The notes under the pieces were generated by a model. That model did no database searches. It saw nothing but the letters and a program-made list of their open reading frames with translations, and was not told the DNA's origin. DNA of 64,000 bases from NCBI GenBank assembly GCA_011032825.1, contig JAADJZ010000039.1:1-64000 (forward strand), read 5' to 3'. The translations under genes were made by a program, and so were the position numbers. Shown here in pieces: positions 1 through 11,493 of this stretch (its first letter is position 1; every line of letters begins with the position of its first letter). Source of the stretch: Massariosphaeria phaeospora (Eukaryota > Ascomycota > Dothideomycetes > Pleosporales).

Positions 1-590
1 ACTAATTTACTAAGTACGCAGAAATAATACCTTTTCAAGAACACGTACACCGTACAACAACTAGAATTTATTCTTTTAGATTAACTTATTAGATACTATA
101 GATACTTAAATTGATTATTAGTAACAAAGACAAGCTCTTTACATCGAACTATTGAACGACTCTATTAGCTGCAATTGAAACGAAACGCAAGCTATTAACA
201 GCGTATTATCTACAAACAAACGAGTAAATAGAAAGAACAAATTAAACTATAAAAACATATCTAAAGATATACAGCAATAAACGGCAAACTAATTAAGTAG
301 AGCTTTTACTAATAGCATAGCTAGCGTATAACAACAAGTTGTCTAAGTTTACAAAACAAACACTATACTACGCGAATTACAGAAAACACCTACATTTCTT
401 TAAAAAAACGCTTTTAGGCGCGAAAGCTAAGACTGCTACAAAAGTAGTAGAGAAACTCAAAAAAGTACATAAGTTACTACGAAGCAAACTTGAAATAGCG
501 CAACGCTAAAGCATTTTATATGTTAACTAAAAACAAAAAATAGCACTTTAGCTAAAGAGAGGGGATAGAGTTTATCTTTTTACAAAGAAT

Positions 591-960
591 TTGCGCACCA
601 AACGACTAAGCAAGGGTCTAGACAATGTTAAAGTTAAACTATTTTTAATATTAAAGCAACGAAGCCTAGTTAATTACAAATTAGACTTGCTTAAAAACGC
701 AAAGATCTACTTAGTATTCTATATATTCTTGTTAGAACTAGCTAACCTACAAACGCTACTTCAGCGAACCTTTCGCTATAAAACCGAAAAAAAAAACGAA
801 TTTAAAGTTAAGAAATTATTGCACACTAAGTTGTAGACAACTAAGAAAAATACCTAGTTAAATAGTTAAGCTACTTAGACAGCGAGAATACATAAGAACT
901 AGACACGAACTTTACAAACTGCTACTAGATCCTAGCACAGTATCGATAGAGCTAGTTAGG
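591..960 (+). pseudogene. integrase C-terminal region and chromodomain, copy A (broken)
   Basis: The open stretch 591-836 reads like the C-terminal part of a Ty3/gypsy integrase: a V/LRTKR start, a KLFLI strand, and an LL(E)LANLQTLLQRTF region. After a one-base frame slip, the next 130 bases read as a chromodomain, with EKYLVK followed by a stop for Trp, then LSYLDSENT. Stops occur exactly where Gln and Trp are expected. A chromodomain after the integrase places the element in the chromovirus clade of Ty3/gypsy. It cannot make protein. Confidence 0.8.
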
Positions 961-1475
961 TACAACAAAACGTTGCTTTTTTATACCTCGTTACTAAGGC
1001 TATCTAACGCACTTTAGGTAAAAAGAAACATTGCTAGACTATTAGAAAGACCTGCAGTCGCCTCTTGCTATTCTAGCAACGAAATGCTCGCTTTTTTAAC
1101 TGCGATTGCTTTTGCTGCACGCTTTGCATTTTCACGCAGCGCTTATTTAACTTTCGCTGCTTCTTTCTTTACTGCTTCTAGCTAAGCCTAAAGACGCTCG
1201 CGCTTTTAACAAATAAGCACCTATTTACTTTCTAAAATCTAAATATTACAGTTCTTAAAATTTTGACGATTACACTTATTACACTGTTTTGAACGAACAT
1301 GCACTTTGCAAACTAAGCTCGCAGAACAACAGCTTTAGCAAGCAACAGGCATAATGTTCTTAAACAAGTTAATAAATATTGCAAAGTTAAGACGTCGTGT
1401 AGTACTGTTAGAAGAAAAAGCTTTTGGCATAACAAAAAAAAGCTTCAAAAACGAAGCATAAAAAAAGAGAAATAG

Positions 1476-1953
1476 TGTTACAATTAATAATCTGCTAAGC
1501 TGCTAAAAGAAAAAAATGCTTTTACTTTAGCGCTTAAAGTAATAGAGCATAGCTATACCTTAGGTAAGCTTAGCACGTAAGCTAAGAACTTCTTTTAACA
1601 AAGCAGCTTTTCTATATGCTTTCTCTAATCTTACGCTCTTTGTAGCACCTCAAAAGCAAGAGATTAAAGTGCTTTTATTAATCTGTTAGCTCTATAAGAG
1701 CAAGGAGATTATGCAAAGCACACCTACGTATATAGTTAAAACAATAAACTCTTATAGCTTATCGTTTTCAATTTTAAAATCTTTTAATTACTTAAGTTGA
1801 CTTTTACTTGACTTCTATACTCTTTGCAGAACGAAGCTCGCTACTGCTTTAGTATTAAACGCCTACAACCTCTTTGGTCTATCGAACTTACTTATTCTCC
1901 AAGAACCAACCTAAGCCTAATAAAAAACTCTTCCAAGTCTACTTAGCTTTTAC
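1476..1953 (+). repeat. 3' LTR of gypsy copy A
   Basis: It starts TGTTACAATT and ends TTTTACA, matching both LTRs of copy B (11,860-12,330 and 17,954-18,423). Length is 478 bp. A purine-rich tract (AAAAAAGAGAAATAG) lies immediately upstream, as expected for the polypurine tract. Confidence 0.85.
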
Positions 1954-2247
1954 AATTACGTTAGTTGTTTTACTTTTTACATAGAAGCTTCTAGCTATTG
2001 AAGCTAAAGTTACAAGTACTGTTTAGCAGCTGCGCTAACGAGCAGTTAATAGGTTTTCGATGCTAATATCGTTGTTCTGTAGCATCTTTGGATATTCGAG
2101 TAGCTTAATTACTTTCTCGATTACTAACGTAGAAGCGTAGCCGTTTATTCTTTTGAAAAAAGCGTAGGTTCGAATATAACGTTACGTGTAACAATAATAG
2201 TATTCTTTGTACGCTAGCGAATAGGTAGAAAGTACTTATCGTTGGGT

Positions 2248-2520
2248 ACAAGTTGAGTTAGAGTCGCACAAACCTAGAGTTAAAGTTAAGTTAAAGTAAT
2301 CAAAGCGTAGGTTAAAGTTAAGTTATAGGTACTACTTTTAAGTTAATAAACTTGTTATAACTAGCTGTTATAATTATAAAGAAAAAATATATTAAAATAT
2401 AAAATTGTAGAGGTCTGTGCTAACTTAACTTATACCTACGCTAAAACGTTTTAGCGTAGGTATAAATTAGGTTAGCACTAAAGTTTTACGTAAGCTAACT
2501 CAACTTTAACTTAACTTATA
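2248..2520. repeat. possible MITE inside the copia element, with a 62-bp palindrome
   Basis: This AT-rich block interrupts the copia frame. Its two ends carry similar inverted sequences: ACAAGTTGAGTTAGAG on the left, and on the right the complement of ATAAGTTAAGTTAAAG. Internally there are repeats of AGTTAAAGTTAAGTT. At 2,417-2,478 lies a near-perfect palindrome with 30-bp arms, three mismatches and a 2-bp centre (arm begins GTGCTAAC). A clean target duplication could not be fixed because of RIP decay. Confidence 0.4.
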
Positions 2521-2569
2521 TCTATTTACTACTCTAATTCTTTGTAAGCAGCTATATACGAAAAATATT

Positions 2570-3600
2570 AGTGCTTTAGTAGCTAACTAGGTAGCTAATA
2601 AGAGTACGCGATTTAAGCTTGTTAGCAGCTTTTAGATCGCAGTTGTAAACGTAAGCGCAACAACTAATAAGCTTTATATAAGCAACAAGTAGCTTTCGTT
2701 TCTATACGACCTTGTATAGTGTTTTTCAACTTAGTGCTTTAGTAAGCGTTCGATTGAGAATGTACGCAGCTGTGCGATACATTTTATGTATTAGATTTTT
2801 TAGTAAGTTCGCGTGTATGCGCATAGCGCGAGCTTGCTAAGTAAAAACTTCGCTTGCGCGCTTAATAAGTTTATTCGGCTTTTTTGTGCTAGGTAAAGCT
2901 AGCTCGTACAGCATTCTTAGTTCGTTTGTAGTATTAATTAAATCGTTGCTAAATTTCTTTTCGTTGTTGTATTGAATAGCAACTACGTTAGCATTGTATA
3001 CGCGCTAAATTTTGCAAATTAAAGCTATAAACTAGCGTGTAAGAGTTAGCTTATTCTTTCGCTTAATTATAGCTATTTTATGCTATTTTAAGTACTCGTT
3101 TATTAAGTGCGAAGCGTATTTGCTACCGTTGATACACTTCTTTTCTATAGAGATAATGTAGATTAAGTTTATTGCAACTTAATAAAATAGTCGTTGTGCA
3201 CGGCTCTTAGCTAGGCGCTTTAAAATAATATAAGTTATTTAAGCTTTAATACACGTCTAGCAAAAACAGTCTATATAGTTTTCTATTAGTTAAACACTAG
3301 TAACGTTTAGTTCGAGTTAATTAATAGCTTTCTAGCTTAGGTAGCTTTATATTAGATAAGCAGCACGTTAATTAACGACGTTGGTAAGCTTTAGCGCGTA
3401 CAACAAGTAGTACAATGCTCTAAAAGTACTTAATTGTAAATGTAAAAGTAATAGAAAAAGTTAGCGTAATAGCTTTGCATTAATAAGCTAGTATTCTCTA
3501 TTGTACTTAAGTTGCGCGATAATGTTTAATGTCTGTTGCATGTACAAAACGTTGCAACTAGAGTTAAAGTAAATTAACTCTATACAGCAGCGAGCGAGTT
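2570..3600 (-). pseudogene. copia integrase region of pol (broken)
   Basis: Read right to left on the minus strand, this region shows the end of a copia integrase core followed by the conserved tail. That tail has an AR-AMRIHANL-KNL stretch, the AAYILNRT-TKAL motif, the YKVV-KRKLLVAYIKLISC block, and LKSRTLISYLVSY. These blocks are diagnostic of Ty1/copia polyproteins in ascomycetes. Numerous TAA and TAG codons replace Gln and Trp, so nothing functional is made. Confidence 0.7.
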
Positions 3601-4066
3601 TTAAGACACTTGTAAAAAAACTTTTAACGTACGCAACGTGCGTTAGCTCTAGCGTTAGCAATCTATGTAGCGTACGAGCTACGAGGTTTATTATGCTTCA
3701 AGCTATAATAAAAATACAGCTATTGCTAGCATTAACAAAGCAGCGCTCTAGGTTGTTGCTCGTTTTTTTTTAGCTTTTTTATGTTTTTAAGTTAATAACG
3801 TGTGTGTTAGATCTAAGATCAACAATCTATCAATTAAGTAAGTTAGTTTAAGTAGTGTTATTAACAGCTATTGTTGTAAAAGTTTCAACAAACTTGGTAA
3901 AAGCTTTAATCGCAATACTGTTATAACTATTGTAACCGTCGTAGCTAAGTGTTATAAGTAATAAGCTAGTTAATATTACAAACGTGTTAGTATTAGCAAG
4001 TAGCTTGCTATTGTTAACTCGTAGTAACCTAGCGTTTTGTCTAGCGCTTTAAAGTTAGCAAGCTGC

Positions 4067-4780
4067 TTACTTCTTAAAAGCAGTCTTAATGCGCGCGTTG
4101 ATTTTAGAATTCTTTCGCGCTTTTTCAACTTTGCGTATAGTTTTAGCTGCAAGCTAATAGAACTTCAAACGCTTTAGGTAGCGAGTATTTAAAATAAAGT
4201 AGTTAGTGTACTAATGCTTTTTTCTACAAATACAAGTTAGCGTTAGTCGTAGGCTATTACGATAACTTTAACTAGTTAATGTAGCTTTAGTTAGCTTCGT
4301 AATTTCAAGCTTAGTAGTAGACACTGCTAAGCTAGTAGAGTAAAGCTTCGTACAACGTAGATATGTAGTTATCTTAGCAACGTAGGTTTCTAGAAATAAA
4401 ATCTCAACAGTAGTGCCTTGCGCTTTATGCTTGAATATCTCGCGTAGGCAAGTTGTAGCGTACTTTTAATTAAGTGCTTTGCAAGCAATTAGAAAGTTTT
4501 TTTGTAGTTAATTGCCGTTAGTTTCTAGCAGATTAACAGCTTTGCTTTAAGCTGTAATAAATATTTAGTTAGATAGCTATTGTTTAACTTTTTTTGCAGC
4601 TTTTAGAGTAGTTTTAAGTGTGTTGTATTTGTTAGCAAGCTCGCAGTAGCGAGTTGCGTTAGTTAGACAAAAAAACTTCTTAAGAGCAACTAGTTAGTTG
4701 TAAAGTGTTTTGTAATTCTTAATTAGGTATATGTAGCGTATAGCAATTGTCTTGCTAATATTCGTATTTAAGTTAGCTAA
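4067..4780 (-). pseudogene. copia Gag (broken)
   Basis: The minus-strand frame begins near 4,780 with an alpha-helical Gag-like segment. It runs through LREIFKHKAQGTTVEILF and ends with a degenerate knuckle (CICRKKH then Y for the last Cys) and a Lys/Arg-rich tail. The order matches copia Gag. The frame continues past 4,067 into pol without a frameshift, apart from RIP stops. Confidence 0.6.
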
Positions 4781-5151
4781 AGCTTTCTTTTAAGTACAAT
4801 ACTTAAAGCAGCGTTGCTTTTATTAATTACATTTCTATTAGTAAAACTTTTAGTTGTTTGCAGTAAAGTTAAAGAGCTTAATAGCTTTAGTTTTGTAGTT
4901 GGTAAGTTGAAGCTCGGTAGCTTTCGTTAGCTTAAAAAAAAGCTTTTTAGCTACGTTAGAATTAATATACTGCCAAAAACTATAGCGATTAGCAACGTCT
5001 TAGCGAATAAACAGCTAGGTAAACTAGTTGTTAAGCGTGTTTAGTATAACTGTAACGCGCGTTATAGCAAAGTTAAACTTAGTAACTATTGTAGAAGCTA
5101 TAGTAGTATGTAATTAGATTTAGGCTAAAATCTAAGCAATGTGCGTTGTAG

Positions 5152-5215
5152 GTAAACGTAGTAACAAGTGCGCTATAGTAAACGCAGTAACAAGTACGTT
5201 GTAGTAAACGCAGTA
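5152..5215. repeat. short tandem repeat (GTAGTAAACGCAGTAACAAG-like unit)
   Basis: Two to three imperfect copies of a roughly 30-bp unit containing GTAAACGCAGTAACAAGT occur between the copia and the next pogo copy. Nothing else is recognisable in 5,000-5,430. Confidence 0.4.
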
Positions 5216-5439
5216 TAGCAACGTGCAACTTAAAGTAAAGTAACAATTGCAGTAGCAAGTAAAAACAATTTTAGGTTGCAGCTAAGCTTATAACTATCGC
5301 GGTAAGTGCAAATAGTACGTAGAGAATTAAAAATTAAACTAAAGTTGTATTATCTAGAAGCTATAGAATTTGTAGGTGCAAAAGCATAGACAGCGCTAGT
5401 TCTAGATAAGCGTAGTACTTTTATTTTTTTTATAGAGTA

Positions 5440-6525
5440 AAAGCTATAAACCGTAATAGTACTTTAGTTTTAGCAGCGAAAAGCAAACTACATCTAGCAG
5501 CTAAAGAATATAAAATAAATAAGCTAGCATGCAAAGCGTAAAAATCTTGTTTTCAAAACAATAGTTTTTGAAATTCTAAAATTGGTAGCTCTTATAGCCG
5601 TTTAAAATAAGTAGCTAATACTTCTCTACTTAACGCGCTTTTGTATGCGCGTTAAAGTGCTTTAACTATTTAAAACTAAAAGCGTTGTTTGTCTAGCTGT
5701 TTTTAGAAACTAAAAGCTTTTAATTGCTAGGTATAAAGTTTTTCTCGTACTATGCTAAAATGTAAACGCGCTTTTTGTAGATAATAAATAGCAAGATTGC
5801 GTATCTTGCGGCGCAAATGCTCTAGATAACTATTACCTACTCTCAATTGCCTAGCTAGATAAAATTAGGTTGAGTACGTTTTTAAAAGCTTGTAACGACT
5901 TTTATAGAGCTAATTACGCCTATTTAGAAGCTAGTTTTGTTAAAGTTGTACACGTTGTTGTCGTAAACGCTGTACTTAGCTTTAGTATTCTTTACTAGCT
6001 TAAACTACGCGCTAATTATTTCTAGATCCTCTTAAAGTATTCTTTGCCTATTTTTAGCTTAATTAAACGCTATTTTAAGCTAATCTAAACGCGTTACGAA
6101 TTTCTTAGCTTAGTATTTGCCAACTAGCTTTCTACTGCGCATACTTAGTACTTTATTAGCTATATCTACTACTTTACATAGCTAAAGCGCGAATTCTCGC
6201 GAATTAAAGTTAAGTATATATCGAACAATTGTTTGCTCTTTAGTTGCTGTAAGCTTATAGCCGTTAGCAAGTAATTCAAAGCAAAATAAAGTTTCTTTAG
6301 CGCGTTTAAAAAGAGTATAGTAATTAACGTTAAAAGTAGCAGCAGCAGCTTAATAGCTTTAAAATTAGCTAGCTTAAAAAGCTGCAAGAGCAATCTAAAG
6401 CTTTTTTTCATTTTGCTGTAATAACGCGTTGTTTAGTTAAAGTATAACAAGATAATAAAAGAAGTAGCAGCTTTAGTAGATTTTGTTGCTTTCGGTAGTT
6501 TGTTGCTTTTGGTAGTAGATTACGT
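5440..6525 (-). mobile_element. Fot1/pogo-type transposon, minus strand, truncated at its 3' end
   Basis: The minus strand carries a RIP-degraded DDE_1 transposase homologous to the plus-strand copies at 9,156-11,728 and 18,955-20,758. Recognisable segments include the KEQTIV-YI helix region near 6,230, VHNFNKT near 5,950, and the complement of the LQPLDVVCF motif near 5,490. The right end has the terminal sequence ACGTAATCTACTACC (on the minus strand, from 6,525), followed by a TA at 6,526-6,527. The C-terminus and the left inverted repeat could not be found, so the element is truncated near 5,440. Confidence 0.7.
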
Positions 6526-6529
6526 TAAG

Positions 6530-7014
6530 CAATTAGCTTGCTAAAAAACTTTTACAACGCAATTGTACACTTAACTTAATAAAACATTGTCTAACAAAGA
6601 ACATAGTAATTAAAAAGTATGCTATTAACTTTAACGCGCAAAGCTTTTTACTTAGACTTGCTAAGTTAGAGAATAAAGCTAACCTACTACTTGCAGCGCA
6701 AAGCTAGCTACTAGTTAAAAAAAACTAAGTTACGTTGTTTATTAAGCGTTACTTTAAGCTTTAGATTAAGTTTAATTAAAAGTACAACTATAAAAAAGCT
6801 TTTTGTAAAAAATTTATGCTTGTAGCTAACTAGTTTAAGCTTGTAGCAAATATAAAAGCTAAGTACAACGTAGTAAACAAAAATACTTACAACTTTAATA
6901 AAACAAGTTTTATAATAACGTTAGGCTAAATTTTAACAAGTATAGTAATTACTAGCTTAAAGCGTTAAAAACAGCCGAAAACAGTGTAGTAAAGTAATAA
7001 AAAGTAAACAATAG
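6530..7014 (+). mobile_element. pogo-type transposon fragment, truncated on both sides
   Basis: The plus strand reads as the central part of a DDE_1 transposase: an N-terminal CENP-B-like HTH remnant (LRLAKLENKANLLLAAQS), KRALCE-like and NWFKLVA-like segments, then NTYNFNKTSFI, which corresponds to the first catalytic Asp region (D changed to N by RIP). It abuts the TA of the minus-strand copy on its left. On its right it is broken exactly at the TA where the next copy starts. Confidence 0.65.
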
Positions 7015-7016
7015 TA

Positions 7017-9093
7017 ACGTACTTTACGAGTAGTTAAGCTACACGAGTTTGCAAAGCACTTTTGCTAAGCTTCTACCAACTCTACTTATGTACACAATGC
7101 TTCAACAATAATACTAAATAGAACTTTCTAAAGAACGTTAGATACAGCTTGCTCTTTAAGCTTTGAAATAAAACGCAATACTTTTTTAGCAACGCGCTGC
7201 AGCTATCTACAACGTTGATTAATTAACACTAAGCTACTAACGCGTAGAACAAACTTTACAAGCAAATTACTAGCTTAAATTAAAAAATCTAACAAAAACT
7301 AAAGAAAGCGTAGTTGTTAAGTATATACTTAAGCTTATATCGCGTAGATTTTCTTTTAAGCTCGCAGCTGTAGCTAATATAGCTAATTTCTTGCGCGCAA
7401 AGTGCAATCTAGGCTAGGTTAGCTTAAACTAGCTTAGTACGTAGGTTATGCACTGCTTTGAGTTTACAATAAAGTTTAATTGCAAGTACAATTACAAAAA
7501 AGCGCTTTGCGAGAATTTTAAAGTTATTTAAAGCTAGTTTTGCCTAGTAGCTAACATAAAAGCTAAGTATAGTATCTAGAATATAAATACGTACAACTTT
7601 AACAAAACAAGCTTTATAATAAGCTAGATATTAACTAAAGCAATTGTTACAGCTTTAGAAAAACAAGAACAGCTAAAGGCAATATAGCAAGGTAATAGAA
7701 AGTAAACAATAGTTATCTAAAGCATCAACGCAACAAAGTAAGCTATTTTACTTTTTATTATTTTTAAAAGCTAATACTACTTCTTTGCTTGGTATAAAGA
7801 AAAGTATCTACTTTAGAACTAAGTTATTGCAGTTTCTAAAAAGAGCTAGACAACAAATAAGCTTAAGCTGCAATAGTTAAAGCACTTTGATAAGCATACA
7901 AAAAAGAAAGTAGTTAGCAGCTACTAACTACTCGCAATTAACGGCTATAAAAGCTATAACTCGCTTGCATTCTAGCAATACTACAAGAAAAACAAAATTA
8001 TTACTATTTGCATACTTCTGCACTTATTGCACTTTCTATAGCTTTTTAATGTAAGTTGTTTTGCTTTTCTAAAGAAAGCGTACGAGCGCTAAGCCGAAGA
8101 TTTTATGCGCAATTAAGTTACTTACATTACAAAACTTAAGTTTCTACTATGCTTTATACGCGCTTATAATGCAGCAATTACTTTTAGTAATATCTAAAAA
8201 AAAGTTTCGAAGCGCTAAATTGGTTCTATTTAACCTAAAACGAGTTATTGTAAAGAAATCGCCAGGGTAGGCAGGTTCCAATGTAGAAAGTAATAAATTA
8301 ATGCAGTTCTATTTATAAGATAAAAGAGCCTTTTATAATTTCTGCGCTACGCTGGAATCCGTCGAAGCTTAGCCAAAAGTTAGCGAGGTAATTTCGTACG
8401 AGATTGCTCTAACCGAGGCCTAGCGGCTAAGGCATTCCATTGGGCATCCGCCTATTACAGTTATAACAGCTTTTGACGTTTGGCTACGTACTTTATTACT
8501 ACTACTTTCTAGCAATAAGCTCTAGTAGTCGCAAACTCTAAGCAATACTTTTAAATTAAAGTCGCAATTAACGCTTGTAAAAGCAAGAATTTAGAGGTAT
8601 ATAAATAGCTTGCTAACTTCTATAATAAAAGCTTTTAAAGAAGTTTTAAAAAAGCAGCTATTATTGCGCACAAGCTAGTGTTAGCGCAATAGAAAATAGC
8701 TAAGCTAAAAGTAGCAAATAAAGCTGCTACGCAACGTAAATCGCATAAAAGAAAGCAGGTTTAAGTAGAAAAAACTTTGATAGTTAAGAATAAAGCTTGT
8801 TTAACTGCTCTAAAAGAGTTTAAAGCGCGTAGTAATAAAAAAAAGCTAAAAACGCAAGTGCGCGCTAAAGTAGGTAAACTATTTTAAAAATAGTGTAAAT
8901 AGTGTTATTAAGCTAAGCACAACGCGCGTACGTGTAAGCAAGTAGTAAAAGTAAACTCTAAACAATATCTTGTATTATATTACTTTACACAAAGCTAAAG
9001 TAAACTATTTTGCGCTAAAATAAAGTAGTTTTGGTAGAAGCTTGGCAAAAGTAATGTACGAACTCGTGTAATGCACGAACTCGTAAAGTACGT
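7017..9093 (+). mobile_element. pogo-type transposon, full length, TA-flanked, RIP-degraded
   Basis: Inverted termini are ACGTACTTTACGAGT on the left (7,017) and its complement ending at 9,093, with TA on each side. The transposase begins near the ATG at 7,097. It shows LSKER-IQLAL (N-terminal HTH), the LLFIIFKS strand, a DGHxSH-like segment (GYKSY), LQPLDV-like LFNVSCFAFLKKAY, and a C-terminal zinc knuckle near 8,880-8,945 whose undamaged part reads AKHNARTCKQ. These are standard for fungal pogo elements of 2.0-2.1 kb. Its ends match those of the much less damaged element at 33,243-34,152. Confidence 0.8.
8262..8480. other. islet of less AT-rich sequence with a tRNA A-box-like stretch
   Basis: Within the RIP-degraded pogo copy, this stretch has a more balanced base composition. 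It contains GGCCTAGCGGCTAAGGC (about 8,426-8,442), which resembles the D-arm/A-box of Ser/Leu tRNAs. No matching anticodon stem or B-box follows, so it is not called a tRNA gene. It may be a remnant of a tRNA-derived repeat. Confidence 0.25.
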
Positions 9094-9235
9094 TAGTAAA
9101 GTACGTAGCTATACTTTAAAGCAATTTAACACAATTTACGCGTTAATAAAAAGTAACGTAATCTACTACTAAGTAGAATACTCTACTAAGTAAAACAGTT
9201 TCTGCCAAGAACTTCTACTCTTTTATCAACGCAAC

Positions 9236-10770
9236 ATGTCTCAACAACAAAACGCGCAATTATTTAACTAAAAAAGCAGAATTTAGCTTGCTCTTTCTGC
9301 TTATAATAGCTAACAATTTTAAAGCCTTTAACGCGCTGCTAAGGCATTTGAGGTACTTTTTACAACACTTTTTTGCTAACGCAAAAAAGTTACGCATTGC
9401 TTTAAAACTTGCTACGCTTAACATAAGCTTACTGCAACTAAAGAGCAAACAATTGTTTAATATATTCTCAACTTTAATTCGCGAGAATTTGCGCTTTAGC
9501 TATGCGAGGTAGTAGATATAGCTAATAAACTACTAGCTGTACGCAGTAGTAAGCTAGTTAGCAAGCACTAGGCTAAGCGCTTCGTAACGCGTTTAGCTAA
9601 GCTTAAAATAGCTTTTAATTGAGCAAAGAATAGGCAAAGAATACTGTAGGAAAATTCTGTAGTTATTAGCGCGTAGTTTAAGCTAGTAAAAGAAACTAAA
9701 GCTAAGTACAGCGTCTATAACGACAACGTGCACAACTTTAATAAAACTAGCTTCTAAATAAGCGTTATTAGCTCTATGAAAGTTGTTATAGGTTTAGAAA
9801 AACGCGCTTGTCTTAAGCTAGTTTAGCTAGGTAATCGCAAGTAGGTTATAGTAATTCAAAGCATCTGCGCTACTAGATACGCAATCTTGCTTTTTATTAT
9901 CTACAAGAAACGCGTTTACATTTTAGCGTAGTACAAAAAAGCTTTAATACTGCGCAATTAGAAGCTTTTAGTTTCTAAAAATAGCTAGACTAACAACGCG
10001 CTTGGTTTAGAGTAGTTAAAGCACTTTAACGCGCATACAAAAGCGCGCTAGGTAGAAGCATACAAGCTGCTTATACTTAACGAGCACAAAAGCTACCTCA
10101 ACTAGAAGTTTAAAAACTATTGCTTTAAAAACAAGATTTTTACTTTTTGCATGCTACTTTACTTGTTGCACATTCTTTAGCTACTTAACGTAGTTTGCTT
10201 TTTGTTGTTAAAGCGTAAGTACTCTTAGCGTGTTAGAGACTTAGCACGCTAGCGCGTTTTCTATATTAACAAAAAAAGCTTTCTGCTAGCCTTTAAAAAC
10301 GCGTTTTTTAAAGTGTTTACAACAAAAAACTGCAAAAAAGCTTTTAAAGCTTTAAAGCTAGTTTTTATTAACGCGTAGGTAGTTTTTAATTGTCTTAAAG
10401 TACAGCTGTGTACTTTGCTACTACCTCTTGCACTAGAAACGCTGTAGTAGTTAAAAACACTAAGTAATACGCACGAGTTTAAATCTTAGTCAAAGCTTGT
10501 ACGCGAGTTTTTTACTTAATTACTTGTTACAGCTTAAGCAGGCTTCTTTTAGCTTATAAAAAGTAGTAAGCTAATGCTGCACTAAAACGCGCTTCTTGCT
10601 ACTCGCAACAAAGAGCTTGAAAAGTAATTAGTAGTAATAACTAAGCGAAAATTGCGTAAGCGCAAGTATATCTAGCATAGTAGTATAATAGAGTATAGTA
10701 AAGCAGTAGCCTAAGTAGCTGCAAAAGCTTTAGTAGCTACTAAGTAGTTAAAAAAAGCTCGTAGTAGTAG
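9236..10770 (+). pseudogene. pogo/Fot1 DDE_1 transposase (broken)
   Basis: The translation matches the fungal pogo transposase family over its whole length, with RIP stops at Gln/Trp and one early frame slip near 9,360. In order it has an N-terminal Psq-like HTH, a CENP-B-type HTH (ANKLLAVRSSKLVSKH, then AKRFVTRLAKLK), the first catalytic Asp region (VHNFNKT, D changed to N), the second (LLILNEHKSY, D changed to N), the third (LLNVVCF, in place of LQPLDVVCF), and a basic tail. It is inactive. Confidence 0.8.
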
Positions 10771-10779
10771 TAATTAAAA

Positions 10780-11493
10780 GTAGGTTATATTTGGCACTTT
10801 ATTTTTTATATGCAGCACTCTAGTTCGAGCTGTACGCAAGCAAAATACAATAAACAAGCTCTAAAGTTTTGCCGTAATATTAAAACTTCGAATAACTTAA
10901 TTCTACTAGCACTAGCTACAGCGGAAAATAGAAATTGCAGCGCTAAGTTATTCAAAGCTTAGCGCTAAGTAAAAGCGCTAATTTTGCTATTTCTTGCACT
11001 AAGTTGCTATTCTAAGCGCGATAGCGTATATATTTTTAAACGCGCTAAGCTTTAAGCAAGCTACCTACAAATCTAATTTTCTTATAGAAAATTTATTTTT
11101 ACTAAGCAATAGCACAACAACGCTATATTATATTTAGCTAAAACTTACATAGCTACATGTAATAGTAAATGCAAAAATATATATTAAATTATATTGCAAA
11201 AATATTGTATAGTAATAAAGTTGTAGAGAAAGTAAAAGCTACTAAAAAAATATAAACTAACTTGCCTAAAATAGCAACATTCTACTATAAATTTAAAGCA
11301 AATTAAATAAACTCGTAGATTACTAGCTTTGCTAGCGCGTAGATTTCGAATAAGCAAAAGCTAAAGTAGTAAAGTGCTTACTAATCTATAGCTAGTGCTT
11401 TTGTAGTAGCTTAAATTAGTATAGTAGTTGCTTATTAGCTAGCTTTGTTTTAAAATGCTGTATATAAAAAATAGAGTGCTAAATATAGCTTGC
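10780..11493. mobile_element. MULE-like MITE (714 bp) nested in the pogo copy
   Basis: The left end GTAGGTTATATTTGGCAC and the right end, read as complement, GCAAGCTATATTTAGCAC are inverted repeats of at least 36 bp. Almost all their differences are RIP-type transitions. The flanks are a 9-10-bp direct repeat, TAATTAAAA, at 10,771-10,779 and about 11,495-11,503. Without this block the host pogo sequence is continuous, as judged from the homologous copies at 18,800 and 20,520. No coding region was found inside. A 9-10-bp duplication and G-starting ends suggest the Mutator superfamily (inference). Confidence 0.65.

Larger units (their letters stand above)
1..1953 (+). mobile_element. Ty3/gypsy chromovirus, copy A, 3' part only (RIP-degraded)
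   Basis: This stretch aligns almost base for base with 16,477-18,423, the 3' third of the complete element further right. It is cut by the window start. It holds the end of the integrase core, the integrase C-terminus (readable at 591-836), a chromodomain (about 800-960), a spacer, and the 3' LTR (1,476-1,953). Differences from copy B are nearly all C/T or G/A transitions, as expected from RIP. Copy A also lacks one base near 810-815, which shifts the frame into the chromodomain; copy B is in frame there. The sequence right of the LTR is an older copia element on the other strand, so copy A jumped into that element. Confidence 0.88.
1954..5000 (-). mobile_element. Ty1/copia retrotransposon, 5' part, RIP-degraded and interrupted
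   Basis: On the minus strand, a gag-pol frame can be followed with stops only at Gln/Trp positions. Gag lies at about 4,070-4,770, with a zinc-knuckle remnant (CIC-x3-H). The integrase tail lies at about 2,570-3,250, with segments recognisable as RAMRIHANLLKNL, RTAAYILNRT and LKSRTLISYLVSY. Beyond a small insertion (about 2,248-2,520) the copia frame resumes at 1,960-2,247 with RNVIFEPTLF. Reverse transcriptase and RNase H are not present; they presumably lie beyond gypsy copy A, outside the window. No copia LTR could be delimited; it should lie near 4,900-5,400. Confidence 0.75.

Noticed and set aside
2262..2520. Repeats of TTAACTTTAACTTAAC resembling degenerate telomere repeats
   Set aside because: The unit is not TTAGGG-like even allowing for RIP, and the block lies inside a copia element with inverted ends, so a small transposon fits better.
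6169..6411. 80-codon Leu-rich minus-strand frame that looks like a membrane peptide
   Set aside because: It is an out-of-frame reading of the RIP-degraded pogo transposase; the in-frame reading matches the other pogo copies.
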